NCBI GenBank assembly: GCA_032718475.1
Contig: JAUCBJ010003070.1
Span: 62,001-126,000 of the forward strand
From: Nemertoderma westbladi
Lineage: Eukaryota; Xenacoelomorpha; Nemertodermatida; Nemertodermatidae
Length of the DNA: 64,000 nt
Reading direction: 5' to 3'
The notes under the pieces are model-generated. The model was given only the letters and a program-made list of their open reading frames with translations. It was not told where the DNA came from and ran no database searches. Below, piece after piece: positions 35,406-47,289 of this stretch (position 1 is its first letter; each line of letters begins with the position of its first letter). The position numbers and the translations under genes are program-made.

Positions 35406-36768
35406 AACTACTACTACTACTACTACTAGGTCGAGCGAACTCGGACAGTGGAAATGAGATCCTTCCAGGCTTCCCGATTCTCCATAGTTGTCGCAATTTC
35501 GTTTCTCCCAAGTTCAGTATCCCTTTCAAGTTGATCTATATATGTTATGGCCGGTCGTCCACGACTACGCTTTCCATGAGTTGGTTGCCAGAAAAGTATA
35601 TCTGGTATGACCTCGACTTTACTTCGCCAGCAGTGCCCATTGAATCTTCATCTGCGTTCATGGAGGGTGGTTGATACAGGTGGTATTGTACCATAAAGCT
35701 CGGCGTTTGTCATGTGTTGTCTCCAGCTGATGTTTAGGGCTGCCCTTAGTAGTTTTGTGTAGCAACCATCAATTCGTTGTTCAAGTGATTTAGTCAGTGT
35801 CCAGGTCTCACCCCTGTATAAAAACACACTTTCCACTGTGGCTCGAAACAACTTAGTCTTTAGGTGCCTGGAGAGATCTGATTTCCAGATGATATCCATT
35901 TTTGATAGAGCTACCCAAGCCTTTGCTTTCTTAACTTCTATGTCCTTTTTGCTACTCTCTATCCATGATCCTAGGTACTGGAAGTCAGCAACCTTCCTTA
36001 GTTGATTATTATCAATGGTTGTCAAGTTTCCATCAACATTAAAAGTCATGAATTCGGTCTCGGTAGCATTTATATGCAATCCAACCTCCTTAGCAGCCCT
36101 CTCCACTTTATTTAGTAGAAGCAGTGCATCTGCTAGCGTATTAGAGAGCAGGGCGATGTCATCCGCGAAGTTGGTGTTTGTGACTGTAGTTGCCGGATAT
36201 CTACTACTTCTGCGTTCTTGAAGTGTGAATCCCAGATCTTCACCCTTTGTGGCCGTCCCCATTGCGTAATTCCAGTACAATTACAAATAGTAATTGGTGC
36301 TAATGTGTCACCTTGCAGTACGCCAGCCAGGATTGAGAAAAACTCAATTTCACCATCTGGTGAGAGTACCTGTGCTTCTGTGTCACAATATAACAATCCA
36401 ATGCCAGCAACAAATACTTCTGGTATTCCATAAGCTCTTAGGATTTCAAGTATTTTACCTCTAGGTATGGAATCGAATGCCTTCTTGAAGTCCACAAAAG
36501 TCATGACTGCGGGGAGATTCTTTGACTTAATACCTTCAATCAGTCTCCGTAGTGTAAGTATCTGAGCTATTATTGATCTACTTGGTCGAAATCCGTTTTG
36601 GCTCTTACGCAGTAGTTTCTCTATGTGAGGCCTAATCCTATATAGAATCACTTTATTGTATATTTTGGCAGCTACCACAAGCAGACAGATCCCACGATAG
36701 TTTGTTGGTATACCGAGGTCTCCTTTCTAGGGGAGATGCTTTATTTGACATCGACCTCGATGTTTGGT
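35406..36768 (-). mobile_element. 5'-truncated LINE with 11-bp TSD
   Basis: Flanked by ttctaaatatc at 35395-35405 and 36769-36779. The 3' tail on the minus strand is (TAG)n at 35406-35429. It is related to, but distinct from, the LINE at 26264, and shares the TAG tail. Confidence 0.9.
35648..36678 (-). pseudogene. LINE reverse transcriptase, frameshifted
   Basis: The first frame (36678 to about 36290) has SQNGFRPSRSIIAQILTLRR, MTFVDFKKAFDSI and GVLQGDTLAP. The second (about 36285-35648) has YWNYAMGTATKGEDLGFTLQ, NFADDIALLSNTLADALLLL, FQYLGSWIESSKKDIEVKKA and a C-terminal TNAELYGTIPP. A single frame change near 36285 just after the GDTLAP block inactivates the copy. The endonuclease is missing by 5' truncation. 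Confidence 0.88.
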
Positions 36769-36779
36769 TTCTAAATATC

Positions 36780-37130
36780 TAGGTTTTCATATTGATAGTA
36801 AATTAACATGACTAATAATGTTGGAGCGAAAGGTAGCATTATATAAGTGGGGAATGCATTTATGTATTATTTATAAATGAATTACACTCATGGAATGCAA
36901 TAACGCAAAGTCTAAAATCGAAGGCCCTTGAAAAATCATTACGATAATGATTGACAAGAAATGTTACATTATATCCCTCCAACCCAGGATTCAATCTCCT
37001 ACAAGTAAACTAGCCCTACCAAAAACTAGCCCTACCAGTTCCTTTTTATTAGCCCTGCCAGTTCCAACCACAGATTTATTCCCTTGGCCACAGACATCCT
37101 CGGTTCCAAAACTCAGATAGTTCAGGAGAC
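36780..37130. other. Non-coding, nothing firm
   Basis: An imperfect repeat of actagccctacca occurs three times near 37010-37070. Nothing else recognised. Confidence 0.4.
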
Positions 37131-37480
37131 TTACTGCGGCAGTTTAAACTGCGCTAATATTGTATGCAGTTGGGTGAAGTCAGGGGGAGTATTCTCAGAA
37201 TGTTGTGTACCATTATAATTGTGGAAGCTGCGATGCTTCTTACGTTGGACGCACTGTACGCCACCTGGCTAAACGTGTTGAGGAACACACTGGCTTTCTG
37301 TACAACTCCGGAAAATTCTCCCGTCCAAAAATTATTCTATCTTTGAACACTCCTCCACCGCCGATCATCCCACGTTAAAAGAAAATTTCAGCATCTTATC
37401 AACATCCCGTAACTTGCGCGAACTTCTCATAAAGAGACATTGTTCATTAGGAAACTTCGCCCCACTTTAAATGACCAAAC
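37131..37480 (+). pseudogene. Penelope-like element fragment, GIY-YIG endonuclease end
   Basis: Across frames the translation gives YHYNCGSCDASYVGRTVRHL followed by AKRVEEH, the cysteine-bearing GIY-YIG pattern of Penelope-like elements. Further on, ENFSILSTSRNLRELLIKRH matches the conserved C-terminal helix of the same protein. Frame changes and stops show it is dead. It is followed by a C tract at 37508-37522. Confidence 0.6.
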
Positions 37481-38069
37481 CAAACCTACTGTAGTTCCCT
37501 AATATATCCCCCCCCCCCCCCCGCCCCTACCCCACGTACTGCCTTATTCGTGTACCGGTAGGTCCTGACTTTCTTACTGGACTGTCTTATACTATCCGCT
37601 CTGTTGTTTCTGTAGTTCTGTACTGCTGTACATGCCTTCCATATTCAATTACAACCTTTTTTTGCACACTAGCAACACCCATTATTTTGTAAATTGTTTT
37701 TTTTGTATTGTTATTACAATCTTCACCAGCCTTATTATTGTATTTTGTATTTAGTACTGTCTTTCACTAATTTTCAGGTATTTGTTTTTGCTTTGATAAT
37801 GTTTATTGTTAAATAATTCGAAATGTCAGCTGTTTTTTAGATTTTAAGTTATTTGCGCTTTTTATTGTTGCCTTAATATTCTCAGAATAGAAAGTATCCA
37901 TTTAAATTTTCAGTACATACTTATGATTTAATCATTGGTTTATCACAACATAATTGAAACCAGCACCGAAATAGTATTTTTTACATTTATATTAATAATT
38001 AAGATAAAGAAAATATCGGAGCAAAAAATAATATCTTCTAAATATCTTGTTTAAAAATAATAAATCAAT
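37481..38069. other. Non-coding
   Basis: Holds C tract 37508-37522 and AT-rich sequence; may include the untranslated end of the Penelope-like copy. Confidence 0.4.
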
Positions 38070-38568
38070 TTTCAATGGCTGCCGGCCTTCACTGCGGTGC
38101 ACCTGTCTGCATTCCTCATACCTGGGTATGTGGCGCCGCGGCTGATGGTTTTGGTTACCACTTCCTCTCATGCTATTCAACAAAAGGCAAGCACGAACGA
38201 CACAGGGAAGGTAACAAAGCATTAACAATGCAATCTATAGAGCTCTTTCTTCAGGTGAGATACCATCCTCACTAGAACCCGTTGGTCTGTGTAGGGACGA
38301 TGGCAAGAGGCCTGATGGTGTGACCCTCTTAAATTGGCACCAAGGTAAAACCTTAGCCTGGGATTTTACATGCGTTATCCGCATGGAAGCCTCATACAGT
38401 TGCTTGGCAGAGTCTGAGGGTACCTCCATAGCAGAGATGGTAGAAGCCAGAAAGATTAAGAAATGCAGTAATATCTCTGCAGCTGTAATAATTCAGCCAA
38501 TTGCAGTAGAGGGCCTCGGAGGTTTCGGCCCACAGACACTAACTATCCTTCCCGCAAGAACTTGGTAG
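38070..38568 (+). pseudogene. Retroelement RT C-terminal domain fragment
   Basis: The first frame has CGAAADGFGYHFLSCYSTKG with following basic and histidine residues. A second frame from about 38230 reads LEPVGLCRDDGKRPDGVTLL followed by NWHQGKTLAWDFTC, and ends QTLTILPARTW at 38566-38568. The RPDG..L..W..GK.L.WD.TC pattern is a known C-terminal block of invertebrate retroelement polyproteins. One frame change near 38240 separates the halves. The clade was not resolved. Confidence 0.6.
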
Positions 38569-40193
38569 AACTTGGTTTCCTTAGACAGCATTTGTGTACA
38601 AGCTGGAAATGCTTCCTGCATCATGGAGTCCCTTAACTACACACCCCTTATCCTCATCAACAACTTGAATTCTTAAGTCCATGGACATACGCTATCGAAT
38701 GATCGTCTCTTCGCTCTGCGCCCTTTTTTTCCTTTGATTTTTTTTATTTTGCTTATTGGTTTTCTTCTTTATTTATCTTTGCAGTTACAGTACCGGTTAT
38801 CCTTTACTATATAATAATTGTTGTACTATGTTGTATTTTCCTCTATTATGTTGTATGATCCTGTATTATTTCCTTTAGGTATATTATATACTTTTCACTA
38901 TTTTGTGTGTGCTGTAATTAATTTATATCTGTTTCATTGTAGTTTAAAATATCTTAAAATTATTATAATAAAATATCTAAGTACAAATTTAAAAAAATAA
39001 TATTGTATTAAAAGTGTGGCACCGAAAGCACAAAATAGCAAAATACTGCACCAAGTCAATAGTTGAATATTGAAAGGTAATATAAATTACTGTAATTCAC
39101 TATTACCATAGTATATTTATTCTTGTAACTTACCATGTTACAATTATAGGTAACATAATTACAGGACAGAAAGTCATATATTAATTAATAATTATTGTAG
39201 ATTTCCAATGCCTATAGGTTAGGTAACATTTCAGATGTTGAACCCAGTGGCGGCCAGAGAGACTATAAAGTAACTAATGAAATCCTAAAATCGTCGTCGT
39301 CATTTGTTCATGAATCGGAGCGAATTTTATTACTACCGGGAAGTGGAGGGGGGAGACCAACATCTGGGTTACCTTCCAGGGGTGGGAAGAGTGGAGGGAG
39401 AGGGGGAGTCCTCCTGTCTCTGTAATTCCTCCATCATTAGGGTCCATTACCTCGCCATCGGGATCTGTAAGTAGGAAAAACAATTCCTTTGTAAATCCTA
39501 AATAAATTTGATCAGTTTAATTCAAATTTATAGTTAAATTTATGAATACAAAGTTATCACAGATAAAAGCTAAAAGATAGCCATAAAAATAAATACTGAA
39601 ATTCGGAATTTGGTATGAATTCGTCAGAGATCCAGGTTTAGCGATAGCTTATTAATGTCTATCATCATTAAATCTTATAATTTTCATTGGGGACAGCTTA
39701 GCAGAGCCGGTATTGACGACCAGGTGGGATCAAACAGATTACCTACATTTGAAGTTCGGCCCTCTATCCATTCTGCTGATTGTGTCTCAGATAAAAGGTA
39801 GACCTTGAAAAACTCCTGATATCTTATATACACGCAAATTACGTCATCATGGCCACCTAACCGTGCAGCCACTATGTTCAACCCTACTTTACTTGCGCAA
39901 TAATTTTTATTGTCCGTTGAAATCCTTTTTTTGTCCTTTTTTTTATTTTTTATGTCCTCCAAAAATCTAATGTTAGGTTCCATGCAACTGTACCGGTTTC
40001 TCTACTGCTGTTCTCTCAGGCTATCAGTACCGGTATTAGTATATATAGCACTATTTTGCTGTATTGTACAGATGTAGGTATAAAGCAGGCATTTCTGTAT
40101 TTTAGTACCGGTACCGGCACCGGTACTGCTGTAGGCCTACTGTGTAGCCTACCATTTAAATACGGTACTGGTAGGCCTACCGGCTGACCGGTT
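38569..40193. other. AT-rich non-coding DNA with palindromic motif cluster
   Basis: Mostly A/T with no gene except a possible exon at 39373-39464 (listed). 40015-40193 is dense in taccggta and gtaggcctac palindromes. Confidence 0.5.
39373..39464 (-). other. Possible host exon, minus strand
   Basis: On the minus strand a pyrimidine-rich tract ending ctacttacag precedes this stretch and ggtaacc follows. The frame between is open (PDGEVMDPNDGGITETGGLP and onward, 30 residues). The evidence is only the splice-like edges plus one open frame, so it may be chance. Confidence 0.2.
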
Positions 40194-40816
40194 GTTTTGG
40201 TTAGAAAATCCCGCGTGGTTAGAAAATCTGTAACCTGCTCCTTTGCCTGATTTGGTAAAGTGACCGTTTATTGTTTTGGTTAGAAAGGCCCGCCTCTGTA
40301 ACCTGCTCCTTTCCTTCATTTTGTAAAGTGACTGTTTATTGTTTTGGTTAGAAAATCCCGCCTCTGTAACCTGCCCCTTTCCCTCAATTAATTAAGTGAT
40401 CGTTTATTGTTTTGGTTAGGAAATCCCGCCTCTGTAACCTGCTCCTTTCTCTCAATTGGTAATGTTATCGTTTATTGTTTTGGATAGAAAATCCCGTCTC
40501 TGTAACCTGCTCCTTTCCCTGAATTGGTAAAGTGACTGTTTATTGTTTTGGTTAGAAAATCCCGCATCTGTAACCTGCTCCTTTCTCTCAATTGGTAATG
40601 TTATCGTTTATTGTTTTGGTTAGAAAATCCCGTCTCTGTAACCTGCACCTTTCCCTCAATTAGTTAAATGATCGTTTATTGTTTTGGTTAGAAAATCCCG
40701 CCTCTGTAACCTGCTCCTTTCCCTGATTTGGTAAAGTGACTGTTTATTGTTTTGGTTAGAAAATCCGGCCTTAACCTGCTCCTTTCCATCAATTGGTAAT
40801 TGTTTTTGGCTATAAA
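40194..40816 (+). repeat. 68-bp tandem array, about 9 copies
   Basis: The anchor gttttggtta starts at 40194, 40273, 40341, 40409, 40477, 40544, 40613, 40681 and 40749, a period of 67-69 after the first. Each unit also has aaatcccgcctctgtaacc and tgctcctttccctcaattgg. Copies differ by a few bases. Solo relatives are at 46505 and 46952. Confidence 0.95.
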
Positions 40817-41520
40817 ATGAGTGTTTTGTTACGTCATGTGGTAATCTATTATCGACAACAACCACAAACTATTAAATTTAGAGTCTTTTACCACAGGCGC
40901 ATATGGAATTCTATCTCATAGTCTATAAATCATGGAATGTTTTGGCAAAGGTATAGTGAAACCAACATACATAAAAAGTCATTAAAAGGACAATAAAAGT
41001 CATTAAAAGAACAATAAAAGTCATTATGCATAATTCGTAAAAAAAAGGAGGACAAAAAAAGTCAAATAAAAGGACATAAAAAATCACTGCCCTTTACTTG
41101 GCCGTCATATTATCCCAATAATAATCATTAAATCCGGCCACTAAGTATTTAATATGAGTTACATCGGTATTTTCTCAATTGTTTTTTACTTACCGACACC
41201 ACCTTCGCATACAATGCATTTACACGAGCCGTTTTCGAAATGTGTAACATCTACTGTATTACCAGTTGTGTGTTATCGCTACAGAGGAATGGGTGAGGTG
41301 TGGTTGTCGGTTGTCCACTTGTCCAGTACAACATGCGCACTTGGTCTCCAGAACAAATGGACTTATAGCACTTGTTGTATACGTGATTTCTTTCAATTGA
41401 AAGAATGAGTTTCTTGTGTAATGATATATTGAGACAATCACTTAAGACACCATGATTAAATTGTGAAAATTAAGTTGATGATCATCAGTGGGCATGGATC
41501 TGAGGGATCATGGATCACTC
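40817..41520. other. Non-coding with possible exon
   Basis: 40975-41090 has three acaataaaagtcattaaa-like repeats. A possible minus-strand exon is at 41191-41257. Nothing else seen. Confidence 0.4.
41191..41257 (-). other. Possible host exon, cysteine-rich, minus strand
   Basis: The minus strand shows a strong donor (ggtaagtaa) after the stretch and acceptor-like aatacag before it. One frame reads DVTHFENGSCKCIVCEGGV, with a CKCIVC pattern like von Willebrand C-type or other extracellular modules. Length 67 nt is plausible for an exon. No neighbouring exon was joined to it. Confidence 0.25.
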
Positions 41521-41916
41521 ACATGTATCAGTGTCCAAAGAAAGGGCACTTAAGTTTAAAACGACGTTTCTGTTTATCTCACATTTAGTCAGATGTTGGT
41601 CTAAAAAATCGATTTTCTTTTTATTATCTCATTACGTCCGAAATTTTATTGAGATTTCAAATATACAATCGGCTTCGTTATATCTTTTTTCGTTTTGAAG
41701 ATATTTCGCGAAAAGTAAGGGAAACTCAAAAATGGTTACAACACACAAACTATTTTTTCAGTTCCTTGTTCAGTTTTTCAGATCCGAAATAAAAATTTAA
41801 AACTCTGATTGACCATCTACATACGTTTTGTGGAGTGCCGAATGCAATGGCAATATTTATTAGGTGACTGAACGGACGGCTTTATAGTAATTTTTGTTGG
41901 GTGCTAAATTTGAAAT

Positions 41917-42260
41917 TTTGGTGCTGGCGCCAACTTTTTGCACCCAGTGAAAAGTAGAAGTTCGATTGGTCTGTTTGTGTTTTACTTGGATCAGTTGAAT
42001 TCCTTACCACAGAAAACGTAAATAAAAATCAAATTGATACTATTCAATAAAATTTCAAGAAATTGAAAATTTGACATTTTGGTGCTGGCACCACCTTAAA
42101 CCAGTTAAAGTAGTATTTTCGTTTCCATGGTAGTATTATAATTAATTCAGTTGAATTCTCCTCCCAAAAAACTAGAACATGCCAAATTAATAGAGATCTT
42201 TGAATGAAAGTTCATGAAACAGATACAATTTGAAATTTAAATTCCATGTTGGCATGCATA
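41917..42260. repeat. 163-bp satellite, two clear and one degraded copy
   Basis: ttttggtgctgg blocks at 41917 and 42077 (interval about 160), with a degraded third near 42239. The block and spacing match the array at 62673-63440. Confidence 0.65.
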
Positions 42261-42679
42261 CCAGCTTCACTGAACTTACAATATATGTGAATTTATATAT
42301 ATATGAAATATATTGAAAAACAGCTCAAAAAAATGTTGGGTCGAATATCATAATTAACCTAATTCTAGAACATTCATATTTTATCTTCACTTTAACTGAA
42401 CGTTGGAAAATGTATAACAAGCTTGAAAAAAGCTCAAAAAAACTAGAAAAAAAGAAAAAAAAAAGCTAGAAAAACAGTTAAAATAAGCTCAGAATACCGC
42501 ACATAAAAAAGCAGCGCGGCGACGGGGCCTTAAAACACTCATACAATGAAATGGTACGCTCATTCGATCAACGCACCACACTACTTTTTTTTTAATTAAA
42601 CAATTTAATTTAAAAAATTAAAATTATACTACAAAGGAGCAATGTGTAAGAATAAAAAGTATGTTTTGTATTATACAAA

Positions 42680-42895
42680 TCTCAATTGTATTCGAAGGTC
42701 CTCACCTGACTTACGGATCCATGATCCCAGGTAACAGAAGTCATCCACATGCTCAAGCATACCATCTTTTGAGCTTATGCTCATCCGATCAGAGACTTGC
42801 TGAGGACTTTCAAAGTTAACTGTCAAAATTTTGGTCTTTCTGTAGTTAATAAAAAGACCAACACTAGAAGCAGCATATTCTAATGAGCTTTAATA
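42680..42895 (-). mobile_element. LINE fragment
   Basis: Reverse complement of 22430-22640 and 26565-26765, retaining the 7 bases missing from the 26.7-kb copy. Ends with ttaatattaaatt beyond the match; no target duplication found. Confidence 0.85.
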
Positions 42896-43022
42896 TTAAA
42901 TTATCTTAATATGTTACGAATTAATGTCGATAGCTAAGAAGAAAAAAACATTGCCAAAATAAAACACATAATTTCATTTTCTAGAATGTATTTCAGTGAT
43001 ACGGCATAGATATCACATGGGG

Positions 43023-43061
43023 CAACTTTTGTTTCTGCGACTGTTTCTGAAACAAAAGTTG
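43023..43061. other. Perfect 13-bp inverted repeat
   Basis: caacttttgtttc at 43023-43035 pairs with 43049-43061. Related caacttg and cagaaacagtc pieces follow to 43140, suggesting a decayed element. Confidence 0.7.
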
Positions 43062-43139
43062 GTCAGTGTGAGGGGATCAGCAAAAAGTTGCTGGACAGGA
43101 CACACTCAGAAACAGTCCAGAAACAACTTGCTGCAACAT

Positions 43140-44699
43140 TTTTAAAAAGGTATGTTCTAGATACATTTTCAAAAACTTTTATTAAATCACATTTTTCAAC
43201 TAGCTAATATTAGATCATTTGGGTGGTTAAAAAAATTATTTATAATTATGTCTGGAGATGTTGGATATTTATTTTGAAATAATTGATATTTTATTGAGCA
43301 ACAAGTTTCCCACGCGTGAGGAGTCCAGCAATAACTTGCAAAAAACAAGTTACAGAAACAAATTGATCCGTGTGCGGAAAACCTTACTACACAGTTCAGC
43401 CTTAATGATAACGACAAACAGACAGACATACTGTACGTAGACGAAAAAATTGTAAAAACTGGGTATACATATTTTATACGCACTGTTATATTCTTCAAAA
43501 AAATATACTTAACCTACAGTAATTAGATGCAGAAATTATTCAGCTCGCGTTTCCGTTTTATAACAGGTATAAAAGTTTTACTTGGATTAAAACTGATCTA
43601 GTACAAAAGTCTCCTAATTATTATCTTTAATCCAAGCCATTAAGGCACATAGTAAAAAGCATAATTAAATTAGACACAAACAAATAGCGCATCCCGACCT
43701 ACATACATTATACAAAAAATAAAGCACAATAGTAAAAGTATTATAATGTGATGTGACACTGTAAATAACATAAAACATAGTAATCATTACTTTAGTCGTA
43801 CAGAATACGACTATCAGGCATTTCCCTGATACGGGAAATGTTACCTGCACAACTTCATTTGCATTCGAATTTGGTATCAAAATGACCGCCTTTTATAGGG
43901 AAATTCAATTCTACAACAGAAATTCGAAAATTTGAACTTAAGGGCACTTTCTTTGGACACTGATACATATTCATATCCACCAAATTAGACACTGGAAAGT
44001 ACAGAGATCTGCTTTCATTATGTAGTGGCGACAAGCCAGTTATACCCCTGAATTACACGGCCTTCTATCGAGGACTTTCCCATTAATTATCTTTATTATT
44101 GTGATAGTGATTATTAGTGATTAAAGTGATTATTATCAATATTATATAGTTTACAGGTGTATCTGCAGAAATGAATTTGCAAATATTTGACGAAGTGAAG
44201 TATTTGATTTATGACGTCATCGAGTATTGGGGACAAAAAAAATTTATTTTTTTGAAAGAGCTGATCATTTTGAACTCATTCATAACAACTACAAAACCAT
44301 TAAAAAATTACCCCGCCCATGAAGGATATATAGTGCCCAGATTGTGTGGCAATACTTCAATGGAGAATGGCCTTCACCCCATAGATGACCAATTTGTCAG
44401 CATGAGGCACAAGGTTTAACATAAAGCCTTTATCACAGTTGCTGATACTAGACCGATGGTGTAATACAGTGGAGACACGGTGAGATACCCGACAATAATA
44501 CGTGGAATGGAAGAATAGTCAAGCGTAGGGCATGGTCAAGCTATCCTGATGGAAGGATTCGCAGATCCTTCATATTGATTGCATTGTGTCTTTTACTGAT
44601 GAATAGGAGATAGTACAGTATGTGGCAATTATTAGAATAAAAAGTGTATAAAGATGCCATTAACATTCAGGAGTATGTGTGCCCTTTCCTTTGGTTGAT
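43140..44699. other. AT-rich non-coding DNA
   Basis: Nothing recognised except the right inverted repeat at 43931-43967. The 82-codon ORF at 44171-44419 has no family features. Confidence 0.4.
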
Positions 44700-44850
44700 G
44701 TAAGGCTGGGAAGTAGGTCCGTTTAGTATTAGAATCCTCCAGCTTTAGATTAACTTTCCCTTCCCAAGACTGTAAGATTCTATAGTTCATTCAGCGTTTG
44801 ACCAAATATTAGTATGTCTTCTGCATATGACAGTAACCTAATCAACAAGT
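44700..44850 (-). mobile_element. LINE RT scrap
   Basis: The minus strand reads LLSYAEDILIFGQTLNEL, a variant of the LINE YADD catalytic block (E for the first D), with a stop and frame changes downstream. Confidence 0.45.
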
Positions 44851-44937
44851 AGATGTACCAATAATTAAATATATGCTATTGATTAATTAGTAATATTTTA
44901 AATATTTATTAATATTATTTATCATTATAAATGCTAC

Positions 44938-45095
44938 TAGAACCGAATACGAGAATTTATTTTTGATGGAAACCTGACCACGATTAATAATAATTAACTA
45001 AAGAATATTGATGATTTCCAGTACCTTGGGGCAGGGATATAGGGCAGCAGAAAAGACAGCAGTTAGAAAAGCTCTATCAAAAATGGATACCATCT
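44938..45095 (+). mobile_element. LINE scrap
   Basis: Pieces gatggaaacctgac, aataattaactaaag, ttccagtacctt and gctctatcaaaaatggata follow the order of the minus-strand LINE at 36060-35890. No open frame. Confidence 0.6.
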
Positions 45096-45778
45096 GAATA
45101 TACCGGATCTACTTTTCTGATTTTTAGGGAACAAACGGGCCACATTTCACTAAAGCCCGCAATTTACTTGATACAGTAAACTAACTAACTTCCCACTACT
45201 CATATAACAGAATGACTCTAATGGTGCTTAATATCTTTGTTGCAACGTCCAATGATATTTTTTTAATTAAGAAATACTCCCACAAGCACACTAACGGGTA
45301 AATAAACAAATCTTTTGACTACTTTGATCTAATCCAATCTGTCCATAAATTATTCTCTTGCTGAACTCCATACCAATACATAAACTAAAGTAGTGAATAT
45401 TTGATTCTTAAAAAATCGGCTCATTCGATCGCAATGAGTAATAGACAGTAAATAAAATTAGCCAACTCCCCATACGTTCATTAAATATTAACGAGCTATA
45501 TTCATTACGCAAGTTACTTTGAACCTATCACATAAAACTTTGTTTATCATCTCAACTGTCTAAACTTGTAAGCCAATATCGATCAATCAAGGTAAAACTA
45601 AAAAGGAGTGCGGTCCTCTATTATAAGAACAACCTCAGCCAAAATGAATATTCCATAAACACCCCATGATGTATATTTGTATAACTGACCTGATTTGCTA
45701 AGGTTCGCCCACACTATCGATACCGTTACCGATTATAAAAGGTACCCAATAAATGCGAATGTACCTACAAAGGTGTCG

Positions 45779-45882
45779 TCGCGTTACGGCTAATTTGTTG
45801 GGAGATTAGCCATAACGCGACTAACGCGTGGTACGGCTACTCTAAAAGTCGCGTTATGGCGAATTGTCGCGTTACGGCTAAT
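45779..45882. repeat. Iteron-like cluster with hairpin
   Basis: tcgcgttacggctaat at 45779-45794 is inverted at 45805-45820 with one mismatch. Direct relatives start at 45849 and 45869. The CG-bearing motif stands out from AT-rich surroundings. Confidence 0.75.
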
Positions 45883-45933
45883 CTATTGTCTTGGTTATAA
45901 ATAGGGAATCATCTATACCTATAAAAATCAAAT

Positions 45934-45939
<6 letters not shown>

Positions 45940-45992
<53 letters not shown>
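45940..45992. repeat. (TC)n microsatellite
   Basis: About 26 uninterrupted tc units. Confidence 0.95.
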
Positions 45993-45993
<1 letters not shown>

Positions 45994-46504
45994 GATAGCC
46001 GATTTCTAGTTGTGCCGACGCACTATTTGTTCAGAGTTGTGCCCTTTCAGTGGGACTGATTATTTGAAAATTGTGGTGACATCAATTCCTGTGCTACCAC
46101 TAGGGGGTGTGGTGTATAATGTGAGGGTAATGTGAGGGAGTGATATTGCTTTTTCGTCTTTGGTTATTTATTGATATTAAGTTTCTTTGACTGTAGGCAC
46201 AACTTGGTGTCCGGAAACATCATATATCGTGTATAATTGAGGGGAATGACAAATTGAATATTTAAGATCGCGATGTTATATTATAGTGCTTTTAATGAAA
46301 CATCGAATATCACTAATTTTTAATTGTATAAGTTGTTGAACAAATTATATGAATGATGAATGGGAAATTATTTTTATTATATTTTTATTATAAGGTGGTC
46401 GATAAAGCAATTTCCAGGCTCAATTTCTTTGTAAATGTACGGTCTCAGGAATTCTTAGCATGCGAGTATTCCTAGCCAGTGGGTATTCTTAGCCAGCGAA
46501 ACAA

Positions 46505-46580
46505 TAACGTTTATTGTTTTGGTTCCCCCAATACTCCTCTGAAACCTGCTCCTTTGCTAACCTGCTCCTTTACTAACTCG
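46505..46580 (+). repeat. Solo relative of the 68-bp repeat
   Basis: Has cgtttattgttttggtt then aacctgctcctttgctaacc with a different middle (cccccaatactcctc). Confidence 0.75.
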
Positions 46581-46948
46581 CAATTTGAATCGCGAGATTT
46601 GAATCGATCGCGAAATTTGAATCATTGCTTCACGAAATAGAAGAAAAGGATTATTGTAATATTTCGTTTTATTCCATATCGTAACATCCAATCTTTTAAC
46701 ACCCTATCTCGTATAATCATGCCTCCCCCATCTCGTACCACGTAATGCATTATTGTCAAAAAATTTGCAAAATAAACTTGGTCTATAATCCGATCTATAG
46801 ACTCTTGGGTGTCCACAACGGTATTAGTACATAGAACAACATATTGGCAATAATAATTTGCTACAAGCGTGCAATAATAAATACAAAAGGGTGAGTACAA
46901 AACAAATACACAAGACCAAAAAACTTAAGACCTGTACGAAACACATGT

Positions 46949-47025
46949 GATAACTTTCGTTTATTGTTTTGGTTCCCCCAACTATGACTATGTAACCTGC
47001 TCCTTTACTAACCTGCTCCTTTAAA
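46949..47025 (+). repeat. Solo relative of the 68-bp repeat
   Basis: Has cgtttattgttttggttccc and gtaacctgctcctttactaa; closest to the copy at 46505. Confidence 0.75.
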
Positions 47026-47289
47026 TGCCAATGAGACCTAACGCTCTTTGGGACCTAACGCTAGTTTACCTCTTAGTTTTGTAAGTCCTTGGTCTTCGTT
47101 TTGTACTGACCCAGATACAAGCCAGATACAAGAGCAGAAAACCAGCTATATCGTCCTGCTACAACGTTATTAACTTCAGCAACTGTATCATAGACCTATT
47201 TGCCTTTAACACTTTGCGTACCAACACGGTACGAGTTCATCAGACTTATTGTCACGACACGTACTCGTGTTCATAATTCATGAAAATGC

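Larger units (their letters stand above)
41524..43967. mobile_element. Candidate DNA element bounded by ~37-bp inverted repeats
   Basis: 41524-41560 (tgtatcagtgtccaaagaaa and onward) is inverted at 43931-43967 with a few mismatches. The 2.4 kb between contains two to three copies of the 163-bp satellite, a minus LINE scrap and a hairpin. No transposase and no target duplication were found. Confidence 0.4.

Noticed and set aside
40194-40816. Regular 68-bp repeats considered as a CRISPR array
   Set aside because: Whole units are repeated with no unique spacers, and the genome is eukaryotic.
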